Positions 24,224 through 27,345 of a stretch of DNA of 27,345 bases are shown here, piece by piece. The stretch comes from CAZZNQ01 sp964655775 (GTDB lineage Bacteria; Planctomycetota; Brocadiia; SM23-32). How positions within the stretch are numbered: position 1 is the stretch's first letter; the number at the start of each line of letters is the position of its first letter. The DNA lies in the NCBI GenBank assembly GCA_964655775.1, contig CAZZNQ010000055.1, positions 1 through 27,345 of the forward strand, written 5' to 3'. Below the pieces are notes generated by a model. That model did not search any database and was not told the origin of the DNA. It saw only the letters and a program-made list of their open reading frames with translations. A program made the translations under genes and the position numbers.

Positions 24224-24252
24224 ATTCTATGCGTCTGTATCGTTCCTGTCAA
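24224..24252 (-). promoter_or_regulatory. Near-consensus sigma-70 promoter reading into non-coding DNA
   Basis: On the minus strand TTGACA (24247-24252), a perfect -35, stands 17 bases from TAGAAT (24224-24229), which matches five of six positions. Transcription would begin near 24217 and run through the hairpin cluster at 24055-24004 toward the HEAT-repeat gene 440 bases away, which has its own promoter. Confidence 0.62.
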
Positions 24253-24285
24253 AGCCCTTTTGCTGACCGAAAGCAACTCCCCCAT

Positions 24286-24313
24286 GGAACTTTGTCGCGG
24301 CCCGGGTGTCTAA
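24286..24313 (+). promoter_or_regulatory. ECF-sigma (sigma-E-like) promoter for the DUF4139 genes
   Basis: GGAACTT (24286-24292) is followed by 16 bases and TCTAA (24309-24313). This closely matches the known E. coli sigma-E pattern GAACTT-N16-TCTGA, and the flanking G gives GTCTAAT. It lies 37 bases before the ATG at 24351 and is the only plus-strand promoter candidate seen for that gene. Confidence 0.55.
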
Positions 24314-24337
24314 TGGGGGCAGCGGACCTATGCCGAC

Positions 24338-24344
24338 AGAGGAA
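24338..24344 (+). promoter_or_regulatory. Ribosome binding site that fixes the first DUF4139 start
   Basis: AGAGGAA lies about six bases before ATG 24351, favouring it over in-frame ATG 24330. The shorter start also places the signal peptide right at the N-terminus. Confidence 0.6.
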
Positions 24345-24350
24345 ACGGAT

Positions 24351-25706
24351 ATGGCGACAAGACGAACACGCGCGTTGGCGGCCGCCCTCCTGGCCGCGGT
24401 AATCGTCGCACCTGCGCTGGCTCGCAACGTGGACCTTGCGACGGTGCCACCGCGGGAGAGCGTGCAACTGACGATCTACAACTCCGAGGACATCACGCTG
24501 GTGCGGGAGACGCGCAGCCTGTCGCTGAAGAAGGGCGTCAACCGCATCCAGTACTCCTGGGCCGGCACCCTGATCGACCCGACCTCGGTCGAGATCCGTC
24601 CCCTGGAGAAGGAGGATGCAATCGAGGTGCTGGACACGACCTTTCCCGGCGACAAGCCGCAGCACCTGATCTGGAACATCCAGTCGGAGGTGGAGGCGCA
24701 GGTGCGTTTCCAGGTGACGTATTTCACCAGCGGTCTGAACTGGTCGGCCGACTACGTGCTGATAGCCGATCCGTCGGAGGAGAAGATGAGCTTCGACGGC
24801 TACGTGCAGGTCTACAACCGCTCGGGGGAGGAGTATGAGAACGCGCAGGTGCGGCTGGTGGTGGGCACGATCAACCTCGTGGAGAAGATCAAGGAACTGG
24901 CGCGGCGCGGGGTACTTCCATCACGAGAGGAGGGGCTGACCGCCATTGGCGAGGTGGCTGCCGTCGACGAGCAGCTGCGGCGCGGAGCATTCCGCATGGC
25001 CTTCGCAGACGGGCCTGCGTCCGTGTCCGGCCGTCCTGCCGAGATCGTGAAGGAAGGTCTGTCGGAGTATTTCATCTACACCGTCGAGGGCTCTCAGACG
25101 ATCCCCAACGAGTGGTCGAAGCGGATGCTGAGCTTCCAGGCGCGGCAGGTGGAGTTCGACGTGCTCTATCGGGTGCGCCCGCATCAGTACGGCGAGCGGC
25201 CGGTGCGGTTCTTCATGCTCAAGAACGACGAGGAACACAAGCTGGGCACCACGCCGTTGCCCAATGGTGTGGTGAGGACGTTCCGGGACAATGGCCGTGG
25301 GGGCCTGAGCTTCCTGGGGGAGCAGACGGTGGCCTACGTGCCGATCAAGGAGGACATCGAACTGAACGTGGGGACGGACGACGAGGTCGTCTGGGAGAGG
25401 AAGCCGATGGAGGTGAAGCGTTCCAGCTTCATCTTCGACCACCAGCCGCCGCGTGTGGTGGGTTGGGACGAGAGCGTTCGGCTGCGTGAGGAGGTGCGCA
25501 ACTACCGTTCGCAGCCGATCAAGGTAGAGCTCCGTCACATGATAGAAGGGGACGTGGAGCTGGACGCGGAGGGAGCAAAGCTGCACGACTACCGGACGGT
25601 GGAGTTCACCTACGAGGTGGACGCCGGAGAGGAGTTCGGCTGGGAGTACGGCTACGTGAAGCACCATGAACGCAACGCACGACAGGAACGGATAAGGCTG
25701 AAGTGA
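24351..25706 (+). CDS. Secreted DUF4139-family protein (copy A)
   Basis: This 451-residue protein has a Sec signal peptide (about residues 1-24, probably cut after PALA, before RNVDL). The rest matches the DUF4139 family: repeated beta-strand-rich sequence including YNSEDITLVRETRSLSLKKG, GLNWSADYVLIADPSEEKMS, NRSGEEYENAQVRLVVG and later MLKNDEEHKLGTTPLPNGVV. DUF4139 proteins are exported beta-rich proteins of unproven function. The stop overlaps a GTG in the next gene by four bases (GTGA), but the true next start is downstream. It is transcribed with two paralogues. The first 93 mature residues are almost the same as in the third gene. Confidence 0.8.
   Translation: MATRRTRALAAALLAAVIVAPALARNVDLATVPPRESVQLTIYNSEDITLVRETRSLSLKKGVNRIQYSWAGTLIDPTSVEIRPLEKEDAIEVLDTTFPGDKPQHLIWNIQSEVEAQVRFQVTYFTSGLNWSADYVLIADPSEEKMSFDGYVQVYNRSGEEYENAQVRLVVGTINLVEKIKELARRGVLPSREEGLTAIGEVAAVDEQLRRGAFRMAFADGPASVSGRPAEIVKEGLSEYFIYTVEGSQTIPNEWSKRMLSFQARQVEFDVLYRVRPHQYGERPVRFFMLKNDEEHKLGTTPLPNGVVRTFRDNGRGGLSFLGEQTVAYVPIKEDIELNVGTDDEVVWERKPMEVKRSSFIFDHQPPRVVGWDESVRLREEVRNYRSQPIKVELRHMIEGDVELDAEGAKLHDYRTVEFTYEVDAGEEFGWEYGYVKHHERNARQERIRLK
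24423..24702 (+). repeat. Gene-internal near-repeat, unit 1
   Basis: This stretch, which codes for the mature N-terminus of copy A, recurs at 27066-27345 at constant spacing without gaps. By eye the two differ at a couple of dozen bases, mostly third codon positions, and at about four residues (PLEKEDAIEV against PVEREGQIEV). Confidence 0.9.
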
Positions 25707-25726
25707 GAACAGGGAAGGAGATTCGG

Positions 25727-26980
25727 ATGTTGCGCAGAAAGAGGATTGGAACGATGTTGGCTGTTTGCGCTCTGGGCGCCCTGCTGGCGGGCAGCCCGGC
25801 GGCGCAGGCCCGTATCAAGCTCGTGACACTACCGGTGCGCGAGCGCGTGGAACTGCAACTGGACAATGCCAATGCCACGCTGGTGGAGGAGGAGCGGATA
25901 GTCACGCTGCTCCAGGGCACCAACCACGTCGACTTCTCCTGGTCCAACACGGCCATCGACAAGGGAACCATCCAGTTCCGCGTGCTGGACATGCCGAAGC
26001 GCAACAGGCAAGAAGGCGACCATCCGCTGATGGTAGGGCCGGACGGCAAGGTGGAGATGATCCGCGTGGTAAATGTCGCCTACCCGCCCAACGAGAACGC
26101 ACTTCTCTGGGAGGTCTACGCGGAGAAGCCGTTCGCGGCGCGGGTGCGGATCAGCTACCTGATCGGCAACCTCCGACGCTCGTTCAACTACCGGGCGGTC
26201 GCCGAGCATGACGAGTCCACACTCACGCTGCGGAACTACATCCTGCTCAACAACTTCTCCGGCGAGGAGTTCGGGGCATCGGGTATCTGGGCCGGGTTCG
26301 GCGAGCATTTCCGCCGCGAGATAGGGATGAACGAGGCGAAGGAACTGCTCATGTGGAAGTTCACGGAAGTGCCGATCCGCAAGACCTACACCTTCGATTG
26401 GTGGACCGGCCAGCACGTCCCGAACGAACCGGAGCAGCGCTACGTGGAGATGCGCTACGTGCTCGAAAACGATAAGGAGCACGCGATGGGCTTGTTCCCC
26501 CTGCAGCCCGGCAAAGCGCGCATCTTCCAGAAGGACGGCCGGGGCGGCGAGGCCTTCATCGGCGAGGACTGGGGCGCCTTCACTCCCATCGACGACGAGA
26601 TGAAGCTCTACCTCGGTCTCGCCCGCGACGTGGTGGTGAAGCGCAAGATAACGTCCAACAGGCGCCATTCCGTCCACGCGAACCTGTACCACCAGGAGGT
26701 CGAGATCGAGTACTCGATCGAGAACTTCAAGACGGATCCGGTGACGCTGGACATCCGTGAGGACATGAACCAGCTGCGTAACAGTCTGTGCGGCTCCAAG
26801 AACCACGACGCCGAATGGGAGATCGTCCGTGCGGGCACCACGTTGGGCAGGGACCAGACGGAGCGGGAGGACGCGCAGACAGCCGTGTTCCACGTGCCGT
26901 TGCCGGCCGTACCCAAGAGCGACGCCAAGGTCGAGGGCCGAACGGTCAAGGTTCATCTCTTCCTCCGGAACGAGTGGTGA
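25727..26980 (+). CDS. Secreted DUF4139-like paralogue (copy B)
   Basis: This 417-residue protein starts with a signal peptide (residues about 1-28, MLRRKRIGTMLAVC then a hydrophobic run, cut after AQA). I chose ATG 25727 because AAGGAG lies about seven bases before it; the frame also opens at GTG 25703. It is clearly related to copy A: VELQLDNANATLVEEERIVT and GTNHVDFSWSNTAIDKGTIQ align with the A sequences QLTIYNSEDITLVRETRSLS and GVNRIQYSWAGTLIDPTSVE. It is diverged elsewhere: the stretch near NNFSGEEFGASGIWAGFGEH replaces copy A's NRSGEEYENAQVRLVVG. It sits between two near-identical paralogues. Function unknown. Confidence 0.78.
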   Translation: MLRRKRIGTMLAVCALGALLAGSPAAQARIKLVTLPVRERVELQLDNANATLVEEERIVTLLQGTNHVDFSWSNTAIDKGTIQFRVLDMPKRNRQEGDHPLMVGPDGKVEMIRVVNVAYPPNENALLWEVYAEKPFAARVRISYLIGNLRRSFNYRAVAEHDESTLTLRNYILLNNFSGEEFGASGIWAGFGEHFRREIGMNEAKELLMWKFTEVPIRKTYTFDWWTGQHVPNEPEQRYVEMRYVLENDKEHAMGLFPLQPGKARIFQKDGRGGEAFIGEDWGAFTPIDDEMKLYLGLARDVVVKRKITSNRRHSVHANLYHQEVEIEYSIENFKTDPVTLDIREDMNQLRNSLCGSKNHDAEWEIVRAGTTLGRDQTEREDAQTAVFHVPLPAVPKSDAKVEGRTVKVHLFLRNEW

Positions 26981-26993
26981 AAGGGGGTGCGAG

Positions 26994-27345
26994 ATGATGC
27001 GCGCTGAACGGATAACGTGCCTGGTTGCTTTAGTGCTGACGGCTTTCGTCTCTTCCACCTTTGCTCGCAACGTTGACCTCGCGACGGTGCCACCGCGGGA
27101 GAGCGTGCAGCTCACCATCTACAACTCCGAGGACATCACGCTGGTGCGGGAGACGCGGAGCCTGTCCCTGAAGAAGGGCGTCAACCGCATCCAGTATTCC
27201 TGGGCCGGCACCCTTATCGACCCCACCTCGGTCGAGATCCGCCCGGTGGAAAGGGAGGGCCAGATCGAGGTGCTGGACACGACTTTCCCGGGCGACAAGC
27301 CGCAGCACCTGATCTGGAACATCCAGTCGGAGGTGGAGGCGCAGG
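26994..27345 (+). CDS. Secreted DUF4139-family protein (copy A'), partial, cut by window end
   Basis: Only the first 117 codons are in the window. The start is one of two adjacent ATGs (26994 or 26997), with AAGGGGG (26981-26987) upstream. The signal peptide (residues about 1-24, cut after STFA, before RNVDLATV) differs wholly from copy A's, yet the mature part from RNVDL is nearly identical to copy A for the 93 residues seen. It lies 13 bases after copy B, continuing the same operon. The remaining sequence, including whether the similarity persists, is outside the window. Confidence 0.85.
   Translation, partial: MMRAERITCLVALVLTAFVSSTFARNVDLATVPPRESVQLTIYNSEDITLVRETRSLSLKKGVNRIQYSWAGTLIDPTSVEIRPVEREGQIEVLDTTFPGDKPQHLIWNIQSEVEAQ
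27066..27345 (+). repeat. Gene-internal near-repeat, unit 2 (continues past the window)
   Basis: The counterpart of 24423-24702, offset by 2643 bases. It starts exactly at the end of the signal-peptide region, so only the mature-protein part is shared. Confidence 0.9.

Noticed and set aside
23971..24285. A 104-codon minus-strand open frame as a gene
   Set aside because: Its start lies upstream of the expected transcript start, composition is low-complexity Arg/Ala/Gly, and it resembles repeat-derived sequence.
25829..27118. A 429-codon minus-strand open frame across the DUF4139 genes
   Set aside because: It is antisense to two related secreted proteins and lacks any motif; the paralogue conservation follows the plus-strand reading.
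1..27345. CRISPR array, tRNA, rRNA or insertion sequence
   Set aside because: No regularly spaced direct repeats, cloverleaf-like sequence, rRNA signature or transposase motifs were found.

Overview
The window is high-GC DNA from a bacterium with Gram-negative-type features: an N-terminal lipobox on one protein, several Sec signal peptides, and clear Shine-Dalgarno sites. It is densely packed, with many ATGA, TGATG and TTGA start/stop overlaps. Gene content is compatible with Planctomycetota or neighbouring phyla such as Armatimonadota or Hydrogenedentota: a class II photolyase, a large HEAT-repeat lipoprotein, a GH5 enzyme inside a LarA/NagA cluster, and tandem DUF4139 proteins. No rRNA or tRNA is present, so the phylum stays open.

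Layout. (1) 36-8565, minus strand: seven closely spaced genes read leftward. They encode a secreted beta-rich protein, a related unnamed protein, a GH5 glycosidase, a LamG/Ig-like protein, an isochorismatase-fold hydrolase, a NagA-type deacetylase and a LarA-type racemase. This looks like one carbohydrate and hydroxy-acid catabolic operon, and it may continue past the left edge. (2) 8820-12431, plus strand: a Nei-type DNA glycosylase, a class II CPD photolyase and a DUF523-DUF1722 protein are translationally coupled, followed by a Bcp-type peroxiredoxin. This is a DNA-repair and stress unit. (3) 12436-17776, minus strand: a complete NAD-linked [NiFe] hydrogenase operon, hoxE-F-U-Y-H, with its maturation protease. 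(4) 18093-22005, plus strand: hflX, then apbE, a PH-like unknown, rnpA and yidD. The last four are coupled, but the usual rpmH and yidC partners are absent. (5) 21987-23777, minus strand: a HEAT-repeat lipoprotein. (6) 23778-24350: a 573-base gap with three promoter-like sequences and nested hairpins but no convincing gene. (7) 24351 to the right edge, plus strand: three secreted DUF4139-family paralogues in an A-B-A' order, where A' (cut by the window end) is almost identical to A at the start of the mature protein.

How the parts work together. The hox enzyme would couple cytoplasmic NAD+/NADH to H2. The repair unit would remove oxidised bases (Nei) and pyrimidine dimers (photolyase), with a YbgA-type partner that also neighbours photolyase in E. 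coli. The leftward operon would process a glycan and its products. The most unusual points are a Nei protein with Ala where the family has its catalytic N-terminal Pro, a DUF523 domain with Ser replacing the SPSCG cysteine, an ECF-sigma-like promoter before the DUF4139 array, and a near-consensus sigma-70 promoter reading into hairpin-rich non-coding DNA.
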